From assembly GCA_964621525.1 (NCBI GenBank), contig CAZUMS010000021.1, positions 1 through 64,000 of the forward strand: a DNA stretch of 64,000 nucleotides, given 5' to 3'. The notes under the pieces were generated by a model that saw nothing but the letters and a program-made list of their open reading frames with translations, had not been told where the DNA came from and made no database searches. Positions 1 through 7,591 of this stretch are shown here, one piece after another (the stretch's first letter is position 1; every line of letters begins with the position of its first letter). This DNA comes from CAZMGV01 sp964621525 [NCBI: uncultured bacterium]. Lineage in GTDB: Bacteria > JAGRBM01. Made by a program: the position numbers and the translations under genes.

Positions 1-166
1 TATAGCCAAACCAGTTGTGACGGACCGGCGCGTAACCCTGCGGAATCATTGAGGCTGAAAATTAATTTCGGGCGGGATTTCGGGGTTTGGTAGGATTCGG
101 AGCAATGGATAGCGAACTCGCCGACACCAAGCTCTGCCGGTTCGAGGCGCGGGACTACGACCCGGA
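1..166. repeat. Direct repeat copy 1 carrying an Rhs-core end
   Basis: Positions 1-166 are nearly identical to 1125-1289, with only a few substitutions and one G deleted in copy 2. The repeat includes a non-coding-looking AT-containing stretch and then the coding sequence for the conserved end of an Rhs core. The left border is cut by the window edge, so the full unit may be longer. Confidence 0.85.
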
Positions 167-251
167 GACGAGAAGTTGGATGAGCAAGGATACTATAGAG
201 TTTGAGGGGAGAGACTCGAATCTATATGGGTACGTGATGGGGGCTCCGTGA
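105..251 (+). pseudogene. Rhs core C-terminal fragment (frameshifted)
   Basis: From the ATG at 105 the frame reads [19 protein letters not shown] followed by KDTIEF and [10 protein letters not shown], which is the hallmark end of the RHS-repeat-associated core (consensus [20 protein letters not shown]...NLYGYV). It stops at TGA 249-251. The expected continuation of the core (VNxVDPEG) is present but in the next frame from 248, so a single base appears to be missing around 248. Upstream of 105 the frame is closed, so this is a truncated core remnant rather than a full Rhs gene. Rhs cores are shells that encapsulate variable C-terminal toxins. Confidence 0.7.
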
Positions 252-535
252 ATATTGTTGATCCCGAAGGGGGAGCTGGGATCCTTGCTACACTTGGTTG
301 TGCAGTGGCTACCGCTTGTGCAGCTCAATTACTTGTGGATCACTCGATTTACATGAAGAATGAAGTAGAAAATCAATGTCTCACTCCAAAGAGACATGAC
401 GATGCATTTAATGAATGCTTTGCATCTTCTTTGGATCAGAATCCGTGTTGCTGGTTCGCAGACGCTCCAATCTTGCTGCCTCCACCTAAATGGTGGGGTC
501 CTCAACCGATCCCATCATCTCTAACTGGATACTGA
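248..535 (+). CDS. Putative Rhs C-terminal tip (toxin candidate), 95 aa
   Basis: The frame opens with VNIVDPEGG, the DPxG element that ends the Rhs core and marks the self-cleavage boundary in the family, so what follows should be the variable tip. The tip has a hydrophobic segment at residues 10-30, six cysteines (18, 24, 44, 57, 67, 68) and a Pro/Trp-rich C-terminus. I recognise no catalytic family. It is continuous with the core fragment at 105-251 except for one missing base. It ends 7 bases before the gene at 543, the spacing usual for toxin-immunity pairs. It could also be a degraded remnant; the small size and closed upstream frame favour that. Confidence 0.5.
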   Translation: MNIVDPEGGAGILATLGCAVATACAAQLLVDHSIYMKNEVENQCLTPKRHDDAFNECFASSLDQNPCCWFADAPILLPPPKWWGPQPIPSSLTGY

Positions 536-542
536 CATTGAC

Positions 543-899
543 ATGAAAAATTCTAAGTATGCAATCAATACTGCTAATGCGATTTTTTCGGCTTTGCTAA
601 TAATCATTATTTTTAATATAAAAACGCTATTTATTGGCTATGGATATATACCGATAAAAATATCTCGTCTGATTTTTATTTTGTCTTTCGCGATGATCTA
701 TCTTGAATATAGTGATTCGAATAGAGCAGCTAGGACTATTATTTCTGCATCATTTCTAGTTGGATATGGTATATTTACCTCATCAGGTATTTTTTATAAA
801 CTAAGTCTTACTGAATTGAACTTATACTCGTGTATTTTTATGTTGTATCTTTACTCTGAAATATGTGTTTCAACTTATATCATATTCTCTTCAAAATGA
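543..899 (+). CDS. Small membrane protein, candidate immunity protein
   Basis: A 118-residue very AT-rich gene encoding a hydrophobic protein with about three to four predicted membrane segments (roughly residues 10-30, 38-55, 67-85, 92-112) and few charged residues. It starts 7 bases after the Rhs tip at 248-535. No family is recognised. Base composition is far lower in GC than the chromosomal genes after 3054, which points to horizontal acquisition. Position directly downstream of an Rhs tip suggests immunity, and a membrane immunity protein would fit an inner-membrane-acting toxin, but this is inference from context only. Confidence 0.5.
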   Translation: MKNSKYAINTANAIFSALLIIIIFNIKTLFIGYGYIPIKISRLIFILSFAMIYLEYSDSNRAARTIISASFLVGYGIFTSSGIFYKLSLTELNLYSCIFMLYLYSEICVSTYIIFSSK

Positions 900-920
900 G
901 CGTGTTGGTTCGACCTCATC

Positions 921-947
921 CCGCAATCCTCCTCAGCAGGATTGCGG
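921..947. terminator. Perfect 10-bp hairpin after the 543-899 gene
   Basis: CCGCAATCCT at 921-930 pairs perfectly with AGGATTGCGG at 938-947 around a 7-base loop. It lies 20 bases after the stop at 899. There is no T-run on the plus strand, so it may be a processing or repeat-borne hairpin rather than a classical terminator. Confidence 0.4.
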
Positions 948-989
948 AGGAGGCGAGCTGAAGGAATCCAAGATGGTAGCGTCCTGAAG

Positions 990-1050
990 GTTTCGCTTTT
1001 CCCTGAGATCGGGAAAGGTCTCCCGGCAGTTCTACCCCGCCCCACTTGCC
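990..1050. repeat. About 57-bp dispersed repeat, copy 1
   Basis: The stretch around 993-1050 (containing GGTCTCCCGGCAGTTCTACC) recurs with only a few differences at about 2963-3021, directly before serS. Both copies sit just 3' of an AT-rich candidate immunity gene. Nothing coding is evident; a GC-rich intergenic stretch follows to 1124. Confidence 0.7.
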
Positions 1051-1124
1051 ACCCTCACCCCAACCCCTCTCCCGTGAATCAGGAAAGGGGCGGGCGGGGA
1101 TTCCCCCATCCCCACACTCACAAT

Positions 1125-1289
1125 TATAGCCAAACCAGTTGTGACGGACCGGCGCGTAACCCGGCAGAATCATTGAGGCCGAAAATTAATTTCGGCGGGA
1201 TTTCGGGGTTTGGTAGGATTCGGGGTAATGGATAGCGAACTCGCCGACACCAAGCTCTGCCGGTTCGGGGCGCGGGACTACGACCCGGA
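1125..1289. repeat. Direct repeat copy 2 with truncated Rhs-core end
   Basis: Near-identical to 1-166. The Rhs reading frame from ATG 1228 keeps the consensus RFGARDYDPE (copy 1 has Glu instead of Gly), then diverges abruptly after 1289 where the similarity to copy 1 ends. The break coincides with the start of a transposase-like C-terminal fragment, so an insertion element may have cut this copy. Confidence 0.8.
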
Positions 1290-1414
1290 ACCGCCCCCAC
1301 GGATCGCTCGACTGGAAGACCCCGGAGGCGTTCACGGCTGGCTTGCCGCCCTTCGGGATGGAAAGCCACAGTGAGGTAAGCTCGATGTTCAACCCGCCGC
1401 TAATATCCTTTTAG
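1290..1414 (+). pseudogene. IS3-type transposase C-terminal remnant
   Basis: In the frame of codon 1301 the translation reads APHGSLDWKTPEAF and continues to TAG at 1412-1414. This resembles the end of IS3-family DDE transposases (RPHxSLGYxTPxEF). No start, catalytic region or inverted ends are visible, so it is a remnant at most. The match is short and the call is tentative. Confidence 0.35.
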
Positions 1415-1516
1415 CCCGGACCTGAAGACGGGTACGGATCAGATGATGCGAATCTATCCCCAACAGAAAACGATATTCCAGAAATACTTTCTTTACTGAA
1501 CCGCGAGTGCGAATGA
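1415..1516 (+). pseudogene. Orphan coding tail before the 1518 gene
   Basis: A 33-codon open stretch reads GPEDGYGSDDANLSPTENDI and on to a TGA at 1514-1516, one base before the ATG at 1518. It has no start of its own and composition like a natural protein end. By analogy with the tip at 248-535 and the tail at 2504-2608, it could be the last part of a displaced toxin tip. No family is recognisable. Confidence 0.3.
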
Positions 1517-1517
1517 A

Positions 1518-2345
1518 ATGAGAAGATGGATATGTCTGTTTCAAATTTATTGGTTGCTATGGGCTATTTCATGCACGAATTCAAGCCTAGATCTTGAAAT
1601 GCAATCAGCAATTAGTAGAAATAAATACTCTGATGATCAACTTTGGATTCCCGTTGCATACTGTAGCCATATTCTAGTAGCTAGGTTTAAGAATCTAAAT
1701 CAGGACTCAAAGATTGGGCTCGAGGTCTCAAGATATATAAAAGGAGAAGATATTGGTCGAGAGTTAACTTCATATGTATCTCCACATGATATTAAAAGGA
1801 TCACATACAATAGCGACCAAATTATTGGGATAGTAAAATACGATAATCATAATCGTATTGAATTCTATGTGAAATATGATGAAGAAGAAATTGAAAAATA
1901 CCTGTCTATAATTTCTGAAAATGAAACGGCTTCAAAGCAATATGTGAAATTAAATCCGGATATCTTAATAAAAGTAAAATCGGATTTGATATCTGCTTCC
2001 AGTTCATCTTCAAGAGAAGGCACAATTTTAGAGAAATATAACCGTAAACTGGAGTGTGGACCTTATTTGGCTCACTTACTCTTGGATTTTATTGATGTCC
2101 CATCTCCTCGAAGTCATATCTCTATAAAGGGCGACTTCGGATTCGAAAACGTATACCACGCATCTCCAAAGATGATGATAGATGTTCTCTCATTAATCCT
2201 GTTTTCAATGCACGGCGTAGATATGTGCGGTATCGGAAACGGTAATGTTGATTATCTTTCAAGAAGAGAATGTGCGCGAAATTGGAATATATTCTACAAT
2301 AGGTCTCAAAAAATCTATGATCAGCGCAAGTGCAATCCAGGGTGA
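1518..2345 (+). CDS. AT-rich hypothetical, possible lipoprotein/immunity, 275 aa
   Basis: The protein begins with a basic N-terminus, a hydrophobic stretch (residues 5-18) and a Cys at about 19 in the context WAISC, so a lipoprotein signal is possible. The remainder is hydrophilic and mixed, with no motif I recognise. GC content is far below the genes after 3054. The gene starts one base after the orphan coding tail 1415-1516, resembling a displaced tip followed by its immunity gene. A lipoprotein immunity protein facing the periplasm would be consistent, but function is not shown by sequence. It is followed by an IS remnant. Confidence 0.5.
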   Translation: MRRWICLFQIYWLLWAISCTNSSLDLEMQSAISRNKYSDDQLWIPVAYCSHILVARFKNLNQDSKIGLEVSRYIKGEDIGRELTSYVSPHDIKRITYNSDQIIGIVKYDNHNRIEFYVKYDEEEIEKYLSIISENETASKQYVKLNPDILIKVKSDLISASSSSSREGTILEKYNRKLECGPYLAHLLLDFIDVPSPRSHISIKGDFGFENVYHASPKMMIDVLSLILFSMHGVDMCGIGNGNVDYLSRRECARNWNIFYNRSQKIYDQRKCNPG

Positions 2346-2399
2346 TGGCTGTACAATGACGACAACCACCTGACACATGGGCCCCTGTAAGGACGACTT

Positions 2400-2503
2400 T
2401 TAGGCGGCCTCCGCTCCTTCCGTTTCGGGTGGTTTGGGCAGGCCCTCGACGAGAACCTGAAGCGGGGTTCTCCCGTTCATGTTCCGGCCCTGGTGGGGCA
2501 CTC
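2400..2503 (-). pseudogene. Transposase C-terminal remnant (IS3/IS481-like)
   Basis: On the minus strand the reading PHQGRNMNGRTPLQ, then VEGLPK and a stop at 2400-2402, matches the familiar end of integrase-core transposases (RPHQGxxMNGRTPxQxFxxGLP). The frame is broken by a stop immediately upstream at about 2504-2506, so only about 32 codons remain. The flanking sequence at 2350-2400 could be the former IS end, but no partner inverted repeat is visible. Confidence 0.6.
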
Positions 2504-2608
2504 AATTTGCTGACAAAGGGTCTCGCCAAACAATGGGCATCAGGTATTCCGAAAGAAACAACAGGCATAATGACCAATGTCATTGTGATAAAACGAAATG
2601 ATACTTGA
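2504..2608 (+). pseudogene. Orphan toxin-tip-like coding tail
   Basis: The plus frame 2504-2608 reads NLLTKGLAKQWASGIPKETT and continues to TNVIVIKRNDT and a stop. It overlaps the start of the next gene (ATG 2598) by 11 bases. It has no start of its own and begins where the transposase remnant ends. Overlap with a small AT-rich membrane-protein gene is the usual arrangement for a toxin end and its immunity gene. The toxin family cannot be named from this tail. Confidence 0.4.
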
Positions 2609-2912
2609 CCATCCGATAGTTTTAGCACTAGCGATTTTGATTTATTCCGTATTAATCATATCAATACGAAAAAGTAATTCAGATTCAATAAATAAAATAA
2701 AACATTTTGTTAAGAACAATACACTCAAAATGATGATCGTGATTTTATTTTTTTCTTACATCACTTTTTTTGCCTATATTAATTACCTAAAAAATTACAA
2801 TAGTAACGTTGTAAATATTATCATTTTAGTAGTTATGATATTGTTAATGATCTTCTTCTCCATGTGTGTCGATATAATTTATAGAAAATATATTAATCCG
2901 AATGAACCGTAA
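2598..2912 (+). CDS. Small AT-rich membrane protein, candidate immunity protein
   Basis: A 104-residue protein with three likely membrane segments (about residues 6-22, 46-65, 70-95) and Asn/Ile-rich composition typical of the AT-rich genes of this block. Its start overlaps the end of the orphan coding tail 2504-2608 by 11 bases, implying translational coupling. No family is recognised. It resembles the 543-899 gene in size and topology but not obviously in sequence. The immunity role is inferred from context. The chromosomal gene serS follows after the dispersed repeat. Confidence 0.5.
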   Translation: MILDHPIVLALAILIYSVLIISIRKSNSDSINKIKHFVKNNTLKMMIVILFFSYITFFAYINYLKNYNSNVVNIIILVVMILLMIFFSMCVDIIYRKYINPNEP

Positions 2913-2962
2913 TAGTGACCCTGACCCGCACCTCTCTACAGGCACGTGCATCGACTTGGGGC

Positions 2963-3021
2963 TCCGCTTTTCCCCTGGGATCGGGAATGGTCTCCCGGCA
3001 GTTCTACCCCGCCCCACTTGC
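2963..3021. repeat. About 57-bp dispersed repeat, copy 2
   Basis: Nearly the same sequence as 993-1050, ending about 33 bases before the serS start. It marks the junction between the AT-rich accessory block and the conserved chromosome. Confidence 0.7.
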
Positions 3022-3053
3022 CTCCCCGGCGGCGCGCGCCTAAAGAGCCGCGC

Positions 3054-4346
3054 ATGCTCGATCTCAGGAAAATCCGCAAAGATGCAAACGCCGTCCGGGC
3101 CGCCCTCGTCCGCCGGAAGCCGGAATTCGGGGAACTTCTGGACGAACTGGCCGGGATCGACGGACAGGCCCGTTCGGCCATCCAGGCGTTCGAGACGCTC
3201 CAGTCCCAGCGCAAGTCGCTGTCGGAGCAGATCGGCCGGAAGAAGAAGGCCGGCGAGGACACGTCCGGCATCGAGGCCGACGTGCGCGCCCTCGGCGAGA
3301 CGCTGAAGAAAACCGAAGAGAAGCGGAACGAGCTGGAGCAGATCGTCGAGGCGAAGCTCCTGAACCTTCCGAACACGCCCCACGAGAGCGTCCCGACGGG
3401 TGCGGGCCCGGAGGACAACCCCGTCGTCCACACGAGGGGCGAGCCGCCGAAGCTTCCGTTCAGGCCGAAGGACCATGTCGAGATCGGCGAAGCGCTCGGC
3501 ATCCTCGATTTCGCGCGCGCGGCGAAGATCGCCGGCGCCCGGTTCAGCGTGCTCGTGGGCAAGGGCGCGGCGCTGGAACGCGCCATCGCCCAGTTCATGC
3601 TGGACCTCCACACGCGGGAGCACGGCTACACCGAACTCCTGCCGCCCCTCATGGTCGATCCGCACGCGGCGCAGGGCACGGGCCAGCTCCCCAAGTTCCG
3701 CGAGGACATGTTCTGCATCAGACTGCCCGACGGCACGGAGAAGTTCCTGATCCCGACGGCGGAAGTGCCGGTGACGAACTACCACCGGGACGAGATCCTG
3801 CCCGAGGACGATCTCCCCCGGCGGTACGTCTCGTGGACGCCCTGCTTCCGGAGCGAGGCCGGGTCCTACGGCAAGGACACGCGGGGACTCATTCGCCAGC
3901 ACCAGTTCAACAAGGTGGAGCTGGTGCAGTTCACGCACCCCTCGGCGAGCCACGAGACGCTGGAACAGCTCACCCGCCACGCCGAGACGGTGCTGGACCG
4001 GCTCGAACTGCCCTACCGGCGCGTGACGCTGTGCACGGGCGACATGGGGTTCTCGTCGGCGAAAACGTACGATCTCGAGGTCTGGCTGCCGTCCCAGAAC
4101 GCCTACCGGGAGATCTCGTCCTGCTCGAATTTCGAGGATTACCAGGCGCGCCGCGCCGCCATCCGGTTCAAGCCGAAGGGCGGCGGAAAGCCCGAGCTCG
4201 TCCACACGCTGAACGGCTCGGGCCTCGCCGTGGGCCGCACCTGGCTCGCCATCGTCGAGAACTACCAGCGGGAGGACGGCTCCGTGGCGGTGCCGAAGGT
4301 GCTTCAGCCCTACCTCGGCGGACTCACGGAGATCCGCAAGGGTTGA
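3054..4346 (+). CDS. serS: Seryl-tRNA synthetase
   Basis: Charges tRNA-Ser with serine in the cytoplasm. From the ATG at 3054 the protein is 430 residues, the normal size. It starts with [10 protein letters not shown], the usual SerRS N-terminus, followed by the long antiparallel coiled-coil arm (about residues 25-110). The class II core shows the TAEVPVT serine-binding element, motif 2 ([15 protein letters not shown], about 264-280) and motif 3 ([10 protein letters not shown], about 388-398). An in-frame start at 2946 exists but lies in the dispersed repeat and adds non-conserved residues, so 3054 is preferred. trmL follows at once, with a possible TTGA start/stop overlap. Confidence 0.97.
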   Translation: MLDLRKIRKDANAVRAALVRRKPEFGELLDELAGIDGQARSAIQAFETLQSQRKSLSEQIGRKKKAGEDTSGIEADVRALGETLKKTEEKRNELEQIVEAKLLNLPNTPHESVPTGAGPEDNPVVHTRGEPPKLPFRPKDHVEIGEALGILDFARAAKIAGARFSVLVGKGAALERAIAQFMLDLHTREHGYTELLPPLMVDPHAAQGTGQLPKFREDMFCIRLPDGTEKFLIPTAEVPVTNYHRDEILPEDDLPRRYVSWTPCFRSEAGSYGKDTRGLIRQHQFNKVELVQFTHPSASHETLEQLTRHAETVLDRLELPYRRVTLCTGDMGFSSAKTYDLEVWLPSQNAYREISSCSNFEDYQARRAAIRFKPKGGGKPELVHTLNGSGLAVGRTWLAIVENYQREDGSVAVPKVLQPYLGGLTEIRKG

Positions 4347-4411
4347 GGGATCTCGTCTCCACGCACGATCCCCTCTCGCCGCTCACCCCGGAAGGACTCA
4401 GGCGCGCCCCC

Positions 4412-4882
4412 GTGCGGGTCGTGCTCCACGAACCGGAGATCCCGCAGAACACGGGCTCCATCGCCCGCCTGTGCGCGGCAACGCGGACGGCGCTGCACCT
4501 CGTGGAACCCGCCGGGTTCGAGCTTTCGAGCCGCAAGCTGAAACGCGCCGGGCTCGACTACTGGCCCCACGTCGAGATGTTCACCCATCCGGATTTCGGC
4601 ACGCTGGAACGGCTCGCCGCCTCCGCCGGCGGCCGGATCGTCGTCACGAGCAAGAAGGCCGCCCTGCCCTATCACGAGTTTCAGTTCCGCCCCGGCGACT
4701 GGATCGTCTTCGGCAAGGAAACGAAGGGCCTTCCGGACACGCTGCTGGACCGCTACGCCACGGCAGCCGTCACGATCCCGATCTACACGGAGAGCGTCCG
4801 CTCGCTGAACCTTGCCAATGCCGCCAGCATCGTCCTCTACGAAGCCCTCCGGCAGACGGGCGGGCTCCCGTCGCGCGAGTGA
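4412..4882 (+). CDS. trmL: tRNA (cytidine/uridine-34-2'-O)-methyltransferase TrmL
   Basis: SPOUT-class methyltransferase that 2'-O-methylates the wobble base of certain tRNA-Leu. From the GTG at 4412 the product is 156 residues, the size of E. coli TrmL, and begins at the conserved region: LHEPEIPQNTGSIARLC, then VFGKETKGLP, then IPIYTESVRSLNLANAAS, the three SPOUT knot motifs in order. A TTG at 4343, overlapping the serS stop, would add 23 non-conserved residues and is possible if coupled to serS. Pairing with serS puts two tRNA genes together. Confidence 0.9.
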   Translation: MRVVLHEPEIPQNTGSIARLCAATRTALHLVEPAGFELSSRKLKRAGLDYWPHVEMFTHPDFGTLERLAASAGGRIVVTSKKAALPYHEFQFRPGDWIVFGKETKGLPDTLLDRYATAAVTIPIYTESVRSLNLANAASIVLYEALRQTGGLPSRE

Positions 4883-4959
4883 AACCGGTTCAGACCGGCC
4901 GCCCCGAATCCTCACCAGACCGTTTTCAGGCGCGGACCGTGTGCTAGGATTCGCCCGCC

Positions 4960-5646
4960 ATGACGATTCCCGATCATCCTGAAGCCAAAATCGTTTTCTG
5001 CGACCTCGACAACACCCTCTACCACGGCACGCTCGGCATCGACCTCGCGAAACATCTCGTGAGCGGCCTCAAGGCGCTGAAAGCCGTCGCCCTGCTCACG
5101 GCGACGATGGCGAAATACCTGGCCGGGCGGGCCGAGATGGACGACTTCATCAAGGCGTCGAGTTCCCTGTTCCAGGGCGAGGACAAGGCGGCCGGCTATG
5201 AGCGCGTGCGCGCGGGCACCCGGAAATACTGCCTCGGCAACATCTACACCGACACGGAGGCCGCGCTCCGCAAATACCGGGAGCGGGGCGTGCCGGTGGT
5301 GATCCTCGGGACACCGCCGCTTCCCGCCGTGGAAGTCGTGGCCGAGGCGGTGGGCGCGACCCGGGCCGTCGGCACCGAGATGGAAACCGACTCCGCCGGG
5401 CGCCTCACCGACATCCCCGTCCGGCCCGTGCCGCACGGAAAGGGAAAGCTCGAGATCATCGCGAACATCTGCCGCGAGAACGGCCTCGGCCTGAAAGACG
5501 CCGCCTATTTCGGCGACTCGCCCGCGGACGCCAGCATCTTCCGCGAAGTGGGCTACCAGGTATGCATTAACCCGCGCGGCGAACTGATTCCCGAAGCGAA
5601 AGAAAAGCGCTGGCCCATCGTGAAGGTCCACCGGACCCGCCACTGA
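4960..5646 (+). CDS. HAD-IB family hydrolase (SerB-like phosphatase)
   Basis: 228-residue HAD-superfamily hydrolase. Motif I is DLDNTLY near residues 15-21 (nucleophile and acid Asp), followed by a helical cap, a motif II Thr in ILGTPP, a Lys region in PHGKGK, and motif IV GDSPADASIF near residue 187. The layout matches the HAD-IB proteins related to phosphoserine phosphatase and often annotated as such, but substrate cannot be assigned. It is 77 bases after trmL and convergent with the next gene (12-base gap). Confidence 0.85.
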   Translation: MTIPDHPEAKIVFCDLDNTLYHGTLGIDLAKHLVSGLKALKAVALLTATMAKYLAGRAEMDDFIKASSSLFQGEDKAAGYERVRAGTRKYCLGNIYTDTEAALRKYRERGVPVVILGTPPLPAVEVVAEAVGATRAVGTEMETDSAGRLTDIPVRPVPHGKGKLEIIANICRENGLGLKDAAYFGDSPADASIFREVGYQVCINPRGELIPEAKEKRWPIVKVHRTRH

Positions 5647-5658
5647 GGCGCCGGGCCG

Positions 5659-6618
5659 CTAGCGGACCTGAACGAGCTTGACCCGCAGGAGGTCCAGCTC
5701 CCGGGACGGCGAGGAGTTCCGCACGCGGATCAGGATCTGGTCGTTCGGCTCGAACACCGGTTCCACCGGCCCCGAAGGGGTCTCACGCTCCATCCGGAAC
5801 CAGTCCGCCTGCGGCGCGTACGGCCGGATCAGCGACCACCGGGCGACCGAGACCCCCTGCCGCATCAGTTCCGCCTCGATCCGGTCGTGCGGCTCGGGGC
5901 CTGTATTCAGGTTCAGCCAGACCGTGTAGGGCAGGCCGTCGAACACGTAGTTCGAGGCGAGCGCCGCCGATTCGCGGATGTGCCAGACCGGCGCTCCGCC
6001 CGCCACGGCGACGGCGGCGTAGCGGCCTTCCTGGACGCCGGGCGTGTTCCTCGGGATGCGCACGCGCACGAGATCCCCCGCGAGCAGCAGGTGTCCGCTC
6101 GCCTGCTCCACCTGAATACCGACCGGCCGGGTCGAGGCGGGCCCCTCCGGGCCCAGCACGGCAGAGGTGATCGCCGGCCCGGCAGGTACGGCGGCAGACG
6201 CCGCCGGAACCGCAGCCGCGGGAGCGGAACCTGCAACGGCAGGCTGGGCCTGCGGGGCCACGTATCCGGACACGCCGAGTTTCGCCGTGTCGATGTAGGC
6301 GGCGAGGATTCCCTCCGACATCTCCTCGATCACATAGGGTTCGCAGGCTTTGGGGACCGAGAGCTGCCCGATCTTCCAGCGGTTTTCAGACTGCTTCGCC
6401 GCCGCGTCGGACAGGTTCACCGGCGGGGCCTCGGCGTGGGGCTCGACGAACTTCTTCTCCGTGCAGTCCACCTTCGAGGCGACCACCGAACACTGCCTGC
6501 GTCCGGTAGCGAAAGGCTGGCATTTCTCGAGCCGGGTCACTTTCAGTTCCTGCGCGGCCGAAACGGAAACCTGCGCGAGGGCGGCAAGAAAAGCGGTTTT
6601 CAGGACCAAACGGTTCAT
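5659..6618 (-). CDS. Secreted hypothetical protein, 319 aa
   Basis: Start chosen at the ATG at 6618, preceded by GGGGGAGGAG; the longer open frame lacks a credible start. Residues 1-22 form a signal peptide (cleavage near VSAAQ). A Cys-containing region (about 30-110) is followed by an Ala/Pro linker (about 140-180) and a C-terminal beta-rich region ending with a segment on charge and contacts (IRVRNSSP). No family recognised. It begins 19 bases after the stop of the corrinoid-receptor-like gene on the same strand, suggesting co-transcription. Confidence 0.75.
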   Translation of the reverse strand: MNRLVLKTAFLAALAQVSVSAAQELKVTRLEKCQPFATGRRQCSVVASKVDCTEKKFVEPHAEAPPVNLSDAAAKQSENRWKIGQLSVPKACEPYVIEEMSEGILAAYIDTAKLGVSGYVAPQAQPAVAGSAPAAAVPAASAAVPAGPAITSAVLGPEGPASTRPVGIQVEQASGHLLLAGDLVRVRIPRNTPGVQEGRYAAVAVAGGAPVWHIRESAALASNYVFDGLPYTVWLNLNTGPEPHDRIEAELMRQGVSVARWSLIRPYAPQADWFRMERETPSGPVEPVFEPNDQILIRVRNSSPSRELDLLRVKLVQVR

Positions 6619-6637
6619 CACGGGACTCCTCCCCCGG

Positions 6638-7465
6638 TTATTCCGCCGGCCGCACGGACGGCGGGCCGACCAGATGTTCGAAATAGCCGAGCGCCTTGAG
6701 CTGCCTCGAACCATACCAGCAGAAATAGGACCCATCCACCAGATGCACCTGGAAGTGCCGGGACGCCGGATACTGGCTCTTCATCAGCCACTCGGCCCGG
6801 TGCTGGTGGTTGAACTCGAACGGTTCGTCCGGCAGCAGGATCACCTGCGGAAGCTCCTGCTCGAGCTCCGCCTCGGTGATCTCCGGGTACCGGTCCCGGC
6901 GCGAGGCGAAGGGATTGACGAAGCCGAGCATCTCCAGCACGTCGTTGATGTAGGTGTCGCCGTTCACGGTCATGAGCGGCCGGTTCCAGACGGGATAAAA
7001 GAGGCGGATCCCCCGGCCCGGTTTCGCCTGCCGGTAGAGCTCCGCCCGCTCCTCGATCTCCGTCGCCATCCGGTCGGCTTCGACGATCCTGCCGAACATC
7101 CGCCCCATCTGCCGGAGCAGGGTCACGCCGTCGGTGAAGGTGCGGGGGCTCGTGGCGAACACGCGGAGCCCCGCGGCCCGGAGCGCCTCGTAGTCCTCGA
7201 TCCGGTTTTCCTCCTCGTTCAGCAGGACGAGACCGGGCTTCATCCGGATGATGGCGGCGATGTCGGGGTTCTTCGTCCCGCCGACTTTCGGGACACGGGC
7301 GGCGATCTCCTCCGGAAACCGGCAGAACTTCGTGATCCCCGCGAGCGCCGCACCGCACCCGAGGTCGGCGACCGTCTCCGTCAGGCTCGGAACGAGCGAG
7401 ACGACCCGCTCCGGCGGAGCGGGAAAATCGTGCCGGACGCCGCGGGAGTCGGTGATGGTTTCCAT
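6638..7465 (-). CDS. Helical-backbone metal/corrinoid receptor-like protein (BtuF type)
   Basis: 275 residues from the ATG at 7465. The N-terminus (RVVSLVPSLTETVADLGCG) and later KPGLVLL, TYINDVLEMLGFVNPF and VILLPDEPFEF are typical of the BtuF/FecB-type helical-backbone substrate-binding domain for cobalamin or iron-siderophores. No signal peptide or lipobox is visible at any candidate start, so a cytoplasmic member is possible (such cobalamin-binding proteins are known). No ABC transporter genes are adjacent. A strong hairpin at 7531-7560 separates it from the gene upstream. Confidence 0.8.
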   Translation of the reverse strand: METITDSRGVRHDFPAPPERVVSLVPSLTETVADLGCGAALAGITKFCRFPEEIAARVPKVGGTKNPDIAAIIRMKPGLVLLNEEENRIEDYEALRAAGLRVFATSPRTFTDGVTLLRQMGRMFGRIVEADRMATEIEERAELYRQAKPGRGIRLFYPVWNRPLMTVNGDTYINDVLEMLGFVNPFASRRDRYPEITEAELEQELPQVILLPDEPFEFNHQHRAEWLMKSQYPASRHFQVHLVDGSYFCWYGSRQLKALGYFEHLVGPPSVRPAE

Positions 7466-7530
7466 GCAGCCGACCATTATGGGCGATCGGGCCGGAGAAT
7501 GCCGCTCCGGGGAACACCGCAGGACCAACG

Positions 7531-7560
7531 AAAAGGGTATCCCCCGCGGGATACCCTTTT
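7531..7560. terminator. Perfect 13-bp hairpin with T-runs both sides
   Basis: AAAAGGGTATCCC (7531-7543) pairs perfectly with GGGATACCCTTTT (7548-7560) around CCGC. The A-run/T-run makes it a credible Rho-independent terminator, especially for the minus-strand gene 7592-7978. Confidence 0.85.
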
Positions 7561-7591
7561 CCGTGCGTCGTGCGGAAGGACGGGAGGCGCG

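Noticed and set aside
921-950. CRISPR-like repeat in the GC-rich intergenic stretch after 899
   Set aside because: A single hairpin and one dispersed copy pair, with no regular spacers.
2946-3053. Extended serS start at 2946
   Set aside because: It falls inside the dispersed repeat and precedes the conserved [10 protein letters not shown] start.
2844-4205. 453-codon minus-strand frame opposite serS
   Set aside because: Arg/Leu-rich shadow of a conserved plus-strand gene; no start context or domain.
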